Assembly: GCF_900626285.1 (NCBI RefSeq)
Contig: NZ_LR131148.1
Location: 407,877-471,876, forward strand
Reading direction: 5' to 3'
Length of the DNA stretch: 64,000 nt
From: Intestinimonas massiliensis (ex Afouda et al. 2020)
GTDB lineage: Bacteria > Bacillota > Clostridia > Oscillospirales > Oscillospiraceae
Below the pieces are notes generated by a model. That model ran no database searches. It saw only the letters and a list, made by a program, of their open reading frames with translations, and was not told where the DNA came from. Shown here piece by piece: positions 8,337-17,138 of this stretch; within the stretch, counting starts at the first letter, position 1, and every line of letters begins with the position of its first letter. Position numbers and translations under genes: made by a program.

Positions 8337-8534
8337 ATGGATATCCGGGTAGGCGACGTGCTGGAATTAAAGAAAGAGCACCCCTGCGGGAGCCGCCGCT
8401 GGCAGGTGCTGCGGGTGGGTATGGACTTCCGCCTGCGCTGCCAGGGCTGCGGCCATGAACTGATGCTGCCCCGGAGCAAGGCGGAAAAAAGTATCAAAAA
8501 GGTGATCCGAAGCGGGGAGGACGAACAGACATGA
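8337..8534 (+). CDS. DUF951 family small zinc-finger-like protein, 65 aa
   Basis: Begins MDIRVGDVLELKKEHPCGS and continues with RWQVLRVGMDFRLRCQGCGH, the DUF951 signature; two further Cys in CQGC could bind metal together with the first. The family is widespread in Firmicutes and its function is unknown. The ATG follows GGAAGGAG and an excellent promoter. Its stop overlaps the hisC start (ATGA), so the two are coupled. In other Firmicutes DUF951 genes often sit near parB or ychF; linkage to hisC here is probably incidental. Confidence 0.92.
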   Translation: MDIRVGDVLELKKEHPCGSRRWQVLRVGMDFRLRCQGCGHELMLPRSKAEKSIKKVIRSGEDEQT

Positions 8535-9598
8535 AGGAATTCTGGAGCAAGCGGGCAAAAGAACTGACGCCCTATGTGCCGGGGGAGCAGCCCAGGGAGC
8601 GGAAGTTCATCAAGCTCAATACCAATGAAAATCCCTATCCCCCCTCCCAGGCGGCCCTGGCTGCCATCCGGGAGGCCGCCGGCGAGAGCCTGAGGCTCTA
8701 TCCCGACCCGGAGTGCACCTCCCTGCGGGAGGCCCTGGCCGCCACCTTTGACCTGAAGCCCAACCAGGTCTTTGTGGGCAACGGCTCGGATGAGGTGCTG
8801 GCCCTGTGCTTCCAGGCCTTTTTTGATCCGGACCGCACCATCCTGTTTCCCGACATTACATACAGTTTCTATCCCGTGTTTGCCGATCTGTACGGCCTGA
8901 GCTACCGGGAGGTGCCCCTGGATGAGCGGTTCGGCCTGCCTCTGGAGCCTTTCCTGGGAAACAACGGCGGCGTGGTGATCGCCAACCCCAACGCCCCCAC
9001 CGGCCGGGCGGTGTCCCTGTGCGACATCCGGGCCCTGCTGGAGGGCAATCCGGACTCGGTGGTGGTGGTGGACGAGGCCTATGTGGACTTCGGCGCCCAG
9101 TCTGCTGTGCCGCTGATCGACAGCTATCCCAACCTGGTGGTGGTGCAGACCATGTCCAAGTCCCGGGCTCTGGCGGGCCTGCGGGTGGGCTTTGCCCTGG
9201 GCAATGAGAATCTGATGGCCGCCCTCAACAGTGTGAAGAACTCCTTCAACTCCTACACCCTGGACCGGCTGGCTCTGGCCGGGGCGGAGGGGGCTCTGCG
9301 GGACGGGGCGTACCTGCGGGCCACCACCATGAAGATCTCCAGCACCCGGGACTGGGCGGCCGACCGGCTGAAGCGGATGGGCTTCGAGGTCAGCGATTCC
9401 GCCGCCAACTTCCTGTTTATTTCCCACCCGGAGGTGTCCGCCAAGACCCTGCTGGACGGCCTGCGGGAGCGGGGCATCCTGGTGCGCTGGTGGGACAAGC
9501 CCAGGATCCGCGACTATCTGCGGGTCACCGTGGGTACCGACCAGGAGATGGAGGCCCTGTGCGAGGCCCTGGCCCAGATGGTGCCGGAAGTATCCTGA
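8531..9598 (+). CDS. hisC: histidinol-phosphate aminotransferase, 355 aa
   Basis: PLP-dependent fold-type I aminotransferase acting late in histidine synthesis. Visible motifs are the substrate loop LNTNENPYPPS (residues 29-39), VANPNAPTG as IANPNAPTG, VDEAYVDF, and the PLP lysine in TMSKSRALAGLRVG (Lys210). The C-terminal RVTVGT is conserved. The length is normal. It is coupled to DUF951 by an ATGA overlap. No other his gene is near, so it could also serve as a broad aromatic/imidazole aminotransferase. Confidence 0.93.
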   Translation: MKEFWSKRAKELTPYVPGEQPRERKFIKLNTNENPYPPSQAALAAIREAAGESLRLYPDPECTSLREALAATFDLKPNQVFVGNGSDEVLALCFQAFFDPDRTILFPDITYSFYPVFADLYGLSYREVPLDERFGLPLEPFLGNNGGVVIANPNAPTGRAVSLCDIRALLEGNPDSVVVVDEAYVDFGAQSAVPLIDSYPNLVVVQTMSKSRALAGLRVGFALGNENLMAALNSVKNSFNSYTLDRLALAGAEGALRDGAYLRATTMKISSTRDWAADRLKRMGFEVSDSAANFLFISHPEVSAKTLLDGLRERGILVRWWDKPRIRDYLRVTVGTDQEMEALCEALAQMVPEVS

Positions 9599-9603
9599 AC
9601 AGC

Positions 9604-9642
9604 AGATGTGCCCGGGCGGCAGCGCCCGGGCACATCTTTTTT
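9604..9642 (+). terminator. intrinsic terminator after hisC
   Basis: AGATGTGCCCGGGC / GCCCGGGCACATCT around a short loop, followed by T6. Confidence 0.92.
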
Positions 9643-9722
9643 GTACCCCTACCCGTTCTGACCTTTTTTGTGGACGGGACTGGGTATAATGGGCCTGACG
9701 GCGGGCAGAGGGGGAGAGGCGG

Positions 9723-10577
9723 ATGCGGACGGTCTATCTGGATGAGCTGTTCCTGCTGAATCTGGTGGTAGACTACCTGCTGCTGCTGGCCGCCGGGCGG
9801 CTGGTGGGGGAGGTGCTCCGCCGGGGCCGGCTGGCACTGGGGGCGCTGCTGGGCGCCGCCTATACCGCGGCGGTCTTCCTGCCCGGGTGCGCCTTCCTGC
9901 TCCACCCCTTGTGCAAGCTGGGGGCGGCGGTGGGGATGGTGCTGACGGGCTACGGCGGCAGCCGGAGGCTGCTGCGGGTCAGCCTGGTGTTTTTTGCCGT
10001 GTCCGCCGCCTTTGGCGGCGGTATTTTTGCCCTGAACACCCTGGGCAGTCGGGGGCTGGCCCTGGAAAACGGGGTGCTGTCCTCCGCTATGGATCTGCAG
10101 CTCATCCTGCTGTCGGCAGCGGGGTGCTATGCGGGTATTACGCTGGTGCTGGGCCGGGCCGCCCGGCACAGCGGGACCCGGGAGCTGGTGCCGGCGGTGC
10201 TCCGGCTGGACGGGCGGCGGGCGGTCCTCACCGCTCTGGTGGACACGGGAAACACCCTCACCGATCCGGCCACCGGAAAGCCGGTGATGGTGGCAGAGGG
10301 GGAGAAGGTAAGTGCCCTTTTTCCTCCGGGGCAGGCGCCGGGAGCGGCGGAGCTGCGGGAACCGGCGGAGCTGATGGAGCGGCTGGACCGGCAGGGCTGG
10401 CGGGGCCGCTGCCGGCTGCTGCCTTACCGGGCGGTGGGAGTGGAGTGCGGGATGCTGCTGGCTCTCCGGCTGGACGGGGCCAGGGTGGGCGGCGAGGAGT
10501 GGGGAAAGCTGCTGCTGGCCCTGTCGCCCACGCCGCTGTCGGACGGCGGCGGCTACTGCGCCCTGATCGGCGCGTAA
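9723..10577 (+). CDS. spoIIGA: sigma-E processing peptidase SpoIIGA, 284 aa
   Basis: Membrane-embedded aspartic protease that removes the pro-sequence of sigma-E in the mother cell. The first 150 residues hold about five membrane segments starting MRTVYLDELFLLNLVVDY. The C-terminal half carries the protease motif LVDTGNTLTDP, with the catalytic Asp in DTGN, and a late SPTPLS(D)GGGYCALIG segment. The ATG follows GGGGGAGAGG. sigE starts 17 bases downstream, the standard pairing. A TATAAT at 9685-9690 may belong to its promoter, which in relatives is sigma-A with Spo0A; I could not place a clear Spo0A box. Confidence 0.95.
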   Translation: MRTVYLDELFLLNLVVDYLLLLAAGRLVGEVLRRGRLALGALLGAAYTAAVFLPGCAFLLHPLCKLGAAVGMVLTGYGGSRRLLRVSLVFFAVSAAFGGGIFALNTLGSRGLALENGVLSSAMDLQLILLSAAGCYAGITLVLGRAARHSGTRELVPAVLRLDGRRAVLTALVDTGNTLTDPATGKPVMVAEGEKVSALFPPGQAPGAAELREPAELMERLDRQGWRGRCRLLPYRAVGVECGMLLALRLDGARVGGEEWGKLLLALSPTPLSDGGGYCALIGA

Positions 10578-10594
10578 CAGACAGGAAAAGGGGG

Positions 10595-11323
10595 ATGGAT
10601 CGGATGGGCTGGAGGGTACGCTGGTACGTGAATCTGCAAAAGCTGCTTGCCAGGCTGGGCCTGCGCCTGCCTGGCAAGGTCATGTACATCGGAGGCAGCG
10701 ATACGCTGCCTCCGCCTTTGTCCCGGGAGGAGGAGGCCGGGCTGATCGCCCGCCTGGACCAGGGAGAGGAGGAGGTGCGCGCCAAGCTCATCGAGCGCAA
10801 CCTCCGTCTGGTGGTGTACATCGCCCGCCGGTTCGAGAACACCGGGGTGGGTATCGAGGACCTGATCTCCATCGGGACCATCGGCCTCATCAAGGCCATC
10901 AACACCTTCCAGCCGTCCAAAAACATCAAGCTGGCCACCTACGCCTCCCGGTGCATCGAAAACGAGATCCTGATGCACCTGCGCAAGACGGCCAATCTGA
11001 AGAGCGAGGTGTCCTTTGACGAGCCTCTGAATACCGACTGGGACGGCAACGAGCTGCTTTTGTCCGATATTCTGGGCACGGAGAACGATCTGGTGATGAA
11101 GCCCATCGAGGACGACGTGGACCGCAAGCTGCTGCTGGACGCCCTGGAGAAGCTGGAAGGCCGGGAGCGGCAGATCATCACCATGCGCTTCGGCCTGGAC
11201 GGACGGCCGGAGCGCACCCAGAAGGAGGTGGCGGACAGCCTGGGCATCTCCCAGTCCTATATCTCACGACTGGAGAAGCGGATCATCGCCCGGCTGAAGC
11301 GGGAGATCCTGCGGATGCTGTAG
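10595..11323 (+). CDS. sigE: RNA polymerase sporulation sigma-E, 242 aa
   Basis: Early mother-cell sigma factor, made as a precursor. The N-terminal pro-region (about residues 1-30, VRWYVNLQKLLARLG) precedes the cleavage area and KVMYIGGSDTLPPPLS. Regions 2 (NLRLVVYIARRFENTGVGIE, DLISIGTIGLIKAINTF) and 4 (TQKEVADSLGISQSYISRLE) are complete. The ATG at 10595 is close behind AAGGGGG; an ATG three codons later has better spacing. In many Clostridia sigG follows directly, but here sigG is about 19 kb away. Confidence 0.97.
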   Translation: MDRMGWRVRWYVNLQKLLARLGLRLPGKVMYIGGSDTLPPPLSREEEAGLIARLDQGEEEVRAKLIERNLRLVVYIARRFENTGVGIEDLISIGTIGLIKAINTFQPSKNIKLATYASRCIENEILMHLRKTANLKSEVSFDEPLNTDWDGNELLLSDILGTENDLVMKPIEDDVDRKLLLDALEKLEGRERQIITMRFGLDGRPERTQKEVADSLGISQSYISRLEKRIIARLKREILRML

Positions 11324-11367
11324 GCAGGCGGGCTGACCAGTTTTCTTTTTCAGGGCATAAAACCGTC

Positions 11368-11395
11368 TTTACATTTTCCAACTTTCAGGTATTAT
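11368..11395 (+). promoter_or_regulatory. candidate promoter of the CAP/LRR gene
   Basis: TTTACA at 11368-11373, a 16-base spacer, and TATTAT at 11390-11395. It is followed by GGAGG just before the ATG at 11444. Confidence 0.6.
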
Positions 11396-11443
11396 TACAT
11401 TAAAGCGGCCAAATGGCCCGTCATAAAAACGGAGGGTTGGAAA

Positions 11444-13591
11444 ATGAAGAAGGCCTTACAAGCACTGCTCCTGCTGGCGGTCATCACGTACATCGGTTCC
11501 ATAGACGCATCCGCGGTTTCCACCGGCTCTCCGGAGGAGATACAGCCCCAGAATGTGAGTATCAGCGTCCCCAGTGGGGAGACGGGGCGGCACCTGCCCA
11601 GCCAGGTGGACATCGCCACCGAGCGCAACTATGCAAAGCAATTTACCTACGATTCGGCCTATAAGACTGTGCCCAACGCTGCCGCGCCCTACGCCCAGGG
11701 CGCTCTCACCGACCAATACCTGCAAAGCGGCCTGGCCCACCTGAACTACATCCGCTACGCGGCCGGCCTGCCCGCCGCCACCCTGGTGCCCGAGTGGAAC
11801 GAGCTGAGCCAGTACGGCGCCACGCTGCTGGCGTCCATCGATACGCTGACCCACTATCCCTACAAGCCTGCCGATATGTCCCAGGATTTCTATGATAAGG
11901 GGCGTGAGACTACAGAATCCTCCAATATCTCCTACCGCTGGGGATACGGCGACCAGAATTTCATCATTTCCTCTCTGGAGGGCTGCATGAGCGACAATTC
12001 CAACAGCAACCGCTCCGCCCTGGGCCACCGCCGCTGGCTGCTCAACCCCCTGGAGGATATGCAGGTCGGCTTTGGGCAGGCCGAGTCCGAGGGGGGCAGC
12101 GTTTATGTCGTCACCAAGGTCTTTGAAAGCGGCAGCTACGGAAAGCTGCCGACCGTTGACTATGAGTACGTGGCCTGGCCTGCTTCCGGCAATTTCCCCT
12201 CGGAGCTTATCACCAAGCAGGACCCCTGGTCGGTCACCCTCAATCCCAGCCTGTATAAGCGGCCCACTGCAAGCCAGGTCAGCGTCACCATCACCCGGGA
12301 GAGCGACGGCAAGACGTGGAACTTCTCCTCCGGCAGCGCGGACGGATTTTTCACGGTGAACACCCAAAATTACGGCGTGAACAACTGCATCATCTTCCAA
12401 CCCGACCAGGACAGCTGGGATGACGAGCTCTATGACGGCACCTATCACGTGACTGTGTCCGGCCTCACCAAAATTAACGGCAGCGCCGCCAATCTCTCCT
12501 ATGACGTGGACTTTTTTGACGTCTCCGCCGTCCCGCTGCCCGAGTACACCGTGAGCGCCTCCACCTCCGGTGGGGGCACCGTCTCCCTCAGCGCCCAGCA
12601 GGTCACCGCCGGGTGCAGTACCTCCTTTACCGTCACTCCGGACAGCGGGTACAGCACCGCTTTCGTAAGTGTAAACGGCCAGTCTCAGCCCATCCAGACC
12701 ACCTACACCATTGAGCGGGTCTCCCAGGACACTGAGATCAAAGTGCTCTTCCAGGACGCCCTCACCGGCACCCTTTCCGACGGCACGTTCTCCTACTCCG
12801 TAGGCCCCAGAGGCACCCTCACCGTTGTGGGGCTGACCGACCAGAGCGCCGGCGGCCCGTTGACGATACCCGATGAATACGCCGGCCTGCCGGTCATCGC
12901 CATCGGCGACGATGCCTTTGCGGGCAGCGCCATTACGGGGACAGTGTCCATCCCGTCCTCTGTGGCCAAAATCGGGGAGAATGCCTTCGCCTCCCTGCCC
13001 GGCGTCACAGCCTTTGAAATGGCGGAAAATGACTCCTACGCCAGCCTGGACGGCGTCCTGTTCGAAAAGGACTTCAACGGCGCCCTCACCACCCTGGTGA
13101 GCTACCCCGCTGCCTCCCCCCGCACCATCTATGTCGTGCCCAATATAGTGACTGCCCTTGCCGCCAGCAGCTTCAGCGGCGCCCAGAAGCTGGACACCCT
13201 GTATGTGCCCAGCCGGCAGATAAGCGCCGAAACCTCCGCCTTCAGCGGCTGCACGCTGAACCTGATCGGCCGGACGGGTACGAAACTCCAGACCCAGCTG
13301 CCCGGCCTCTCCGGCACCCTGTCTTTTTCAGATATTGAGGCCCAGCCCGTCGTCTCCCTGAAAGAGGACACAATCTGCTATCTCAATCTGGGCACTTCTT
13401 CGGACACTCCCCAGCTGATTCTGGCCGGCTATGAGGAGACAGGGAAGCTGACGGATGTGCAGTATATCGCTGCGGAAGAGGACAGCGTGGTGCTGATCGA
13501 CACCGGAGCGCTTGACGCGCCAGTCCTGAAGTGCTTCCTGCTGGACGAAGATCTGATTCCGCTGGGCCAGCCAGTCATTCCCCGGCAGTAA
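11444..13591 (+). CDS. secreted CAP-domain protein with BspA-type leucine-rich repeats, 715 aa
   Basis: A signal peptide (KK then a hydrophobic run, cleavage near residue 24, after IDASA) is followed by a CAP/SCP-like domain (about 90-235: HLNYIRYAAGLP, ALGHRRWLLNP). Next come beta-rich segments (240-430), including a repeat-like GGGTVSLSAQQV stretch, and a BspA-like LRR_5 region (about 480-610: IPDEYAGLPVIAIGDDAFAG, IPSSVAKIGENAFASL). No sortase motif or terminal anchor is visible, so it is probably released or loosely wall-bound. The GGAGG site and ATG are good. Function is unknown; surface adhesion or wall interaction is a guess. No terminator follows clearly. Confidence 0.85.
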   Translation: MKKALQALLLLAVITYIGSIDASAVSTGSPEEIQPQNVSISVPSGETGRHLPSQVDIATERNYAKQFTYDSAYKTVPNAAAPYAQGALTDQYLQSGLAHLNYIRYAAGLPAATLVPEWNELSQYGATLLASIDTLTHYPYKPADMSQDFYDKGRETTESSNISYRWGYGDQNFIISSLEGCMSDNSNSNRSALGHRRWLLNPLEDMQVGFGQAESEGGSVYVVTKVFESGSYGKLPTVDYEYVAWPASGNFPSELITKQDPWSVTLNPSLYKRPTASQVSVTITRESDGKTWNFSSGSADGFFTVNTQNYGVNNCIIFQPDQDSWDDELYDGTYHVTVSGLTKINGSAANLSYDVDFFDVSAVPLPEYTVSASTSGGGTVSLSAQQVTAGCSTSFTVTPDSGYSTAFVSVNGQSQPIQTTYTIERVSQDTEIKVLFQDALTGTLSDGTFSYSVGPRGTLTVVGLTDQSAGGPLTIPDEYAGLPVIAIGDDAFAGSAITGTVSIPSSVAKIGENAFASLPGVTAFEMAENDSYASLDGVLFEKDFNGALTTLVSYPAASPRTIYVVPNIVTALAASSFSGAQKLDTLYVPSRQISAETSAFSGCTLNLIGRTGTKLQTQLPGLSGTLSFSDIEAQPVVSLKEDTICYLNLGTSSDTPQLILAGYEETGKLTDVQYIAAEEDSVVLIDTGALDAPVLKCFLLDEDLIPLGQPVIPRQ

Positions 13592-13701
13592 CGGCCCGTC
13601 TGCTTCCTGCAGATTCTTCTTCAAGAAGCCGGACCGGAGGACAAGATTTTTGAAAAATACCGTGTGATCCCTTTCATTTTGGTTTTAATAATATTGAGCA
13701 T

Positions 13702-13737
13702 AAAAAAAGAGGTGCGGTTTTTGAAACCGCACCTCTT
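13702..13737 (-). terminator. terminator of the 58-aa minus-strand gene
   Basis: AAGAGGTGCGGTTT / AAACCGCACCTCTT with a tiny loop. The T-run lies on the minus strand, directly after the stop codon at 13743. Confidence 0.88.
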
Positions 13738-13742
13738 CTGCC

Positions 13743-13919
13743 TCAGAAGCCCAGGGTGTCCGCCAGATCGTCCTTCATATGGTCCATCTTGCGGGCGGCT
13801 TTCTTGGCCATCCGGCGCATATCGGGGCCCTGCATCCCTTTGGTGGCCACCGCCATACCGATGGCGGCTCCGGCGATGATGCCCATGCCCATTCCTTCCA
13901 GAAACGCGTGCTTTGTCAT
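13743..13919 (-). CDS. small membrane-associated protein, 58 aa
   Basis: MTKHAFLEGMGMGIIAGAAI begins a hydrophobic Gly/Ala-rich segment (about residues 9-27). A Lys/Arg/Met-rich tail ends DDLADTLGF. This layout resembles YtxH-like small proteins: one membrane helix and a charged cytoplasmic tail. The ATG has GAAGGGAG nine bases upstream, and a terminator follows the stop. It is too short for routine gene calling but well supported. Function is unknown. Confidence 0.78.
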   Translation of the reverse strand: MTKHAFLEGMGMGIIAGAAIGMAVATKGMQGPDMRRMAKKAARKMDHMKDDLADTLGF

Positions 13920-13983
13920 GTTGTGACGCTCCCTTCTGCATTGGTGTCCGTCTCTATTATTGCCCGAAATGCAGAAAAATCCG

Positions 13984-14012
13984 TTGCTAAAAAATGCGAT
14001 TCAAGGTATAAT
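13984..14012 (+). promoter_or_regulatory. promoter of the pyr operon
   Basis: TTGCTA at 13984-13989, exactly 17 bases, and TATAAT at 14007-14012. Transcription would start near 14019, leaving a leader of about 75 bases before pyrC. Confidence 0.8.
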
Positions 14013-14040
14013 GAAAAAACGAAGAGTAAACTCGTACGGA

Positions 14041-14072
14041 GGGTCGGGGGAAGACGCCTGGACCCTTTTTTT
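14041..14072 (+). promoter_or_regulatory. candidate leader attenuator of the pyr operon
   Basis: Between promoter and pyrC lies GGGTC...GACCC followed at once by T7, a terminator-like hairpin of modest strength inside the leader. The preceding GAGTAAACTC can form a small competing hairpin. A PyrR-binding loop was not recognised. Attenuation is inferred from position only. Confidence 0.5.
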
Positions 14073-14093
14073 GCGTGAGAAAGGAGCGATCGC

Positions 14094-15377
14094 GTGAAAC
14101 TGCTGATACGCCAGGGACGTCTGGTGGACCCGGTGGGGGGCATCGGCGGCATCATGGATATTTTACTGGAGGACGGCAAGGTAGCCGTCATCGGCAGCGA
14201 TATCAGAGAGTCGGACGCGGAGATCATCGACGCCAGGGGCCTGACGGTATGTGCCGGCCTGGTGGATATGCACGTGCACCTGCGGGAGCCCGGCTTTGAG
14301 TATAAGGAGACCATTGAGACCGGCGCGGCGGCAGCCGCCCACGGAGGATTTACCTCTATCGCCTGTATGCCCAACACCAGGCCTGTCACCGATACCCCGG
14401 AGGGGATCGACTTCGTTAAGCAGAAGGCGGCTCAGGCCTGCGGCATCCACGTCTGGCCCATCGGCGCGGTGTCCAGGGGACAGAAGGGGCAGGAACTCAC
14501 TGATTTTGAGGCCCTGAAGGCGGCGGGCGCGGTGGCCCTGTCCGACGACGGGGTGCCGGTACAGAATGCCAACCTGATGCGGGACGGCCTGATTCTGGCC
14601 CACCGCCAGAATCTCACGGTTCTCTCCCACTGTGAGGACGCGGACATGGTGAAGAACTACGCCGTGAACGAGGGCCGGATCTCCCGCCAGCTGCGCATCA
14701 ACGGCCGGCCCGCCATCGCTGAGGAGCTGATGGTGGCCCGGGACGCCATGCTGGCGGAGGAGACGGGGGCGGCGGTACATATCTGCCACATCTCCACCGC
14801 CAAGTCGGTGGCTCTGGTCCGCCGGTATAAGCGCAAGGGGGTGCAGATCACCTGCGAGACCTGCCCCCAGTATTTCAGCCTCACCGAGGACGAGATCCTC
14901 ACCCAGGGCACTATGGCCCGGGTGAACCCGCCCCTGCGGACCAAGACAGATGTGGAGGCCATCATTGAGGGCCTGAAGGACGGCACCATCGACGCCATCG
15001 CCACCGACCACGCCCCCCACTCCGCCGAGGAGAAGGCCCGCACTCTGACCGAGGCCCCCAGCGGCATGGTGGGTCTGGAGACCGCTCTGGGTGTGACCCT
15101 GACCTATCTGTACCACACCAAGGAGCTGCCCCTGTCCGACATTCTGCGGAAAATGACCATCAACCCCGCCTGCATCCTCCGCCTGCCCACCAAGGGCCGG
15201 CTGTCCATCGGGGCGGACGGCGATATGGTCATCTTTGACCCGATGGAAGAGTGGACGGTGGACCCGGAGCAGTTCGCCTCCAAGGGCCGCAACACCCCCT
15301 TCGCGGGGAAAAAGCTGAAGGGGAAAGTGAAATATACCATCGTGGGCGGCAAGGTAGTCTATCAGGACAAGCCCTGA
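14094..15377 (+). CDS. pyrC: dihydroorotase, 427 aa
   Basis: Class I zinc amidohydrolase that cyclises carbamoyl aspartate to dihydroorotate. The metal-binding VDMHVHLREPG lies near residue 60, and later conserved His/Asp sites appear in LSHCEDADM, VHICHISTAKS and IATDHAPHSAEEK. The length is normal for the Firmicute enzyme. Translation starts at GTG behind AAAGGAG. It is the first gene of pyrCFKD; pyrB, carA/B and pyrE are not here and must lie elsewhere. Confidence 0.96.
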   Translation: MKLLIRQGRLVDPVGGIGGIMDILLEDGKVAVIGSDIRESDAEIIDARGLTVCAGLVDMHVHLREPGFEYKETIETGAAAAAHGGFTSIACMPNTRPVTDTPEGIDFVKQKAAQACGIHVWPIGAVSRGQKGQELTDFEALKAAGAVALSDDGVPVQNANLMRDGLILAHRQNLTVLSHCEDADMVKNYAVNEGRISRQLRINGRPAIAEELMVARDAMLAEETGAAVHICHISTAKSVALVRRYKRKGVQITCETCPQYFSLTEDEILTQGTMARVNPPLRTKTDVEAIIEGLKDGTIDAIATDHAPHSAEEKARTLTEAPSGMVGLETALGVTLTYLYHTKELPLSDILRKMTINPACILRLPTKGRLSIGADGDMVIFDPMEEWTVDPEQFASKGRNTPFAGKKLKGKVKYTIVGGKVVYQDKP

Positions 15378-15419
15378 CCGCATGAAAACAGAAATAGAAA
15401 AAAGAGGAGTTTGAGAATT

Positions 15420-16346
15420 ATGTCCTTTGACGCGCTGCAGGAGAAGATCATCGCTTGCAAGAACCCCACCGTGGTGGGTCTGGACCCCAAGCCCGAGTAT
15501 GTGCCTGAGCACATCCGCAAGGCCTGCTATGAGCAGTACGGCGAGACCCTGGAGGGCGCCGCTGAGGCTCTGTACCGCTTCAACTGCGGCCTGATGGACG
15601 CCCTGTGTGACATCGTGCCCGCCGTGAAGCCTCAGTCCGCCTACTATGAACGCCTGGGCTGGCGGGGCATGGAGGTGCTGGAGCGCACCATCCGCTACGC
15701 AAAGGAGAAGGGCTTCTTTGTCATCGCCGACATCAAGCGGGGCGACATCGGCTCCACCGCCGAGGCCTATGCCGACGCCTGGCTGGGCACCACCAAGGTG
15801 GGAGAGCATGACCTGAGCGTGTTTGACGCCGACTGCGTCACCCTCAACGGCTACATGGGGGGCGACAGCGTCAACCCCTTCCTGAAGGTGTGCAAGCAGA
15901 CCAACAAGTGTACCTTCTCCCTGGTCAAGACCTCCAACCCCGGCTCCGGCGAGCTGCAGAACGTGACCGCCGGCGACGGAGACACCGTGTACGGCCTGAT
16001 GGCCGACCTGATCGAGAAGTGGGGCGCCGGTACCGAAGGCAAGTACGGCTATACCATGGCCGGCGGCGTGGCCGGTGCCACTCACCCCGACGAGCTGAAG
16101 CAGATCCGGGCCCGGATGCCCCACACCTTCCTGCTGGTGCCCGGCTACGGCGCCCAGGGCGGCACCGCCGAGGACGTACAGTATGCCTTCCAGGCCAAGG
16201 GCCGGGGCGCCATTGTCAACTCCTCCCGTGGCATCATCTGCGCCTGGCAGAAGACCGGCAAGGACGGGGCCGACTACCAGGAGGCCGCCCGCAATGCTGC
16301 CATCGCCATGCGGGATGACATCTGCCGGTTCATCACCATCGAGTAA
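15420..16346 (+). CDS. pyrF: orotidine-5'-phosphate decarboxylase, group 2, 308 aa
   Basis: Decarboxylates OMP to UMP. The catalytic motif is ADIKRGDIGSTAEAYADAWL, and the length of about 308 residues is typical of the larger subfamily 2 enzyme. ATG at 15420 sits ten bases after GAGGAG; a TTG three codons upstream is too close to the ribosome site. It lies 42 bases after pyrC and 12 before pyrK, in the same operon. Confidence 0.96.
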   Translation: MSFDALQEKIIACKNPTVVGLDPKPEYVPEHIRKACYEQYGETLEGAAEALYRFNCGLMDALCDIVPAVKPQSAYYERLGWRGMEVLERTIRYAKEKGFFVIADIKRGDIGSTAEAYADAWLGTTKVGEHDLSVFDADCVTLNGYMGGDSVNPFLKVCKQTNKCTFSLVKTSNPGSGELQNVTAGDGDTVYGLMADLIEKWGAGTEGKYGYTMAGGVAGATHPDELKQIRARMPHTFLLVPGYGAQGGTAEDVQYAFQAKGRGAIVNSSRGIICAWQKTGKDGADYQEAARNAAIAMRDDICRFITIE

Positions 16347-16358
16347 GGAGGGGAGACC

Positions 16359-17138
16359 ATGCCCATCGAACAGCTCTGTAAGGTCGTGGAGATGGCTCCT
16401 CTCAACGACAGCACTTACTGGATGACTCTGGAAGTGGGGCAGATGGTGGCCGAGCAGGGGCTCCGGGCCGGACAGTTCCTCCACGTGGCCTGCGGCGAGG
16501 GCCTGCTGCTCCGCCGCCCCATCTCCGTGGCCTATGCCCTGGACGACGAACCGGAGAATACCGCCGCTCTCATCTTTGAGGTGAAGGGGGAGGGCACCCG
16601 CTGGCTGGCTCAGCGCAAAGTGGGGGATCAAATCAACGTACTGGGCCCCCTGGGCAACGGCTTTGCCGTGGAGGAGGGCGGCCGCTACCTCCTGGTAGGC
16701 GGCGGCATCGGAGTGCCTCCTCTGCTGGGGTATGCCGAAGCCTTCCATAAAAACACCGTGGCCGTGCTGGGCTTCCGCTCGGCAGACCGGGTGATCCTGG
16801 CCGACCGCTTCCGGAATTGCTGTAAAGAGGTATACCTTTGCACAGATGACGGAAGCCTTGGGCGCCATGGATTTGTGGACGCCCAGGTGAGGGACATTCT
16901 TGAACAGGATAAAGACTTTACAGCCATTCTGGCCTGCGGCCCCAAGCCCATGCTGAAAAATGTGGCCAAGGCGGCGGCGGAGTACGGCGTGCCCTGCCAG
17001 GTTTCCATGGAGGAGCGGATGGCCTGCGGCGTGGGCGCCTGCCTGGGCTGCGCCATCCAGATGGCCGACGGCACCATGAAGCACGTGTGCAAGGACGGCC
17101 CGGTATTCGACGCCAAGGAGGTGGACTGGAATGTCTAA
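16359..17138 (+). CDS. pyrK: dihydroorotate dehydrogenase electron-transfer subunit, 259 aa
   Basis: FAD and 2Fe-2S subunit that passes electrons from PyrD to NAD+. The FAD-binding RRPISVAYA lies near residue 50, and the NAD-binding GGGIGVPPLLGYAE near 110. The C-terminal iron-sulfur ligands are in MACGVGACLGCAI plus the Cys of KHVCKDGPVF. The ATG follows AAGGAGGGG. It overlaps pyrD by 8 bases, so the two subunits are made together as the type 1B enzyme. Confidence 0.96.
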   Translation: MPIEQLCKVVEMAPLNDSTYWMTLEVGQMVAEQGLRAGQFLHVACGEGLLLRRPISVAYALDDEPENTAALIFEVKGEGTRWLAQRKVGDQINVLGPLGNGFAVEEGGRYLLVGGGIGVPPLLGYAEAFHKNTVAVLGFRSADRVILADRFRNCCKEVYLCTDDGSLGRHGFVDAQVRDILEQDKDFTAILACGPKPMLKNVAKAAAEYGVPCQVSMEERMACGVGACLGCAIQMADGTMKHVCKDGPVFDAKEVDWNV

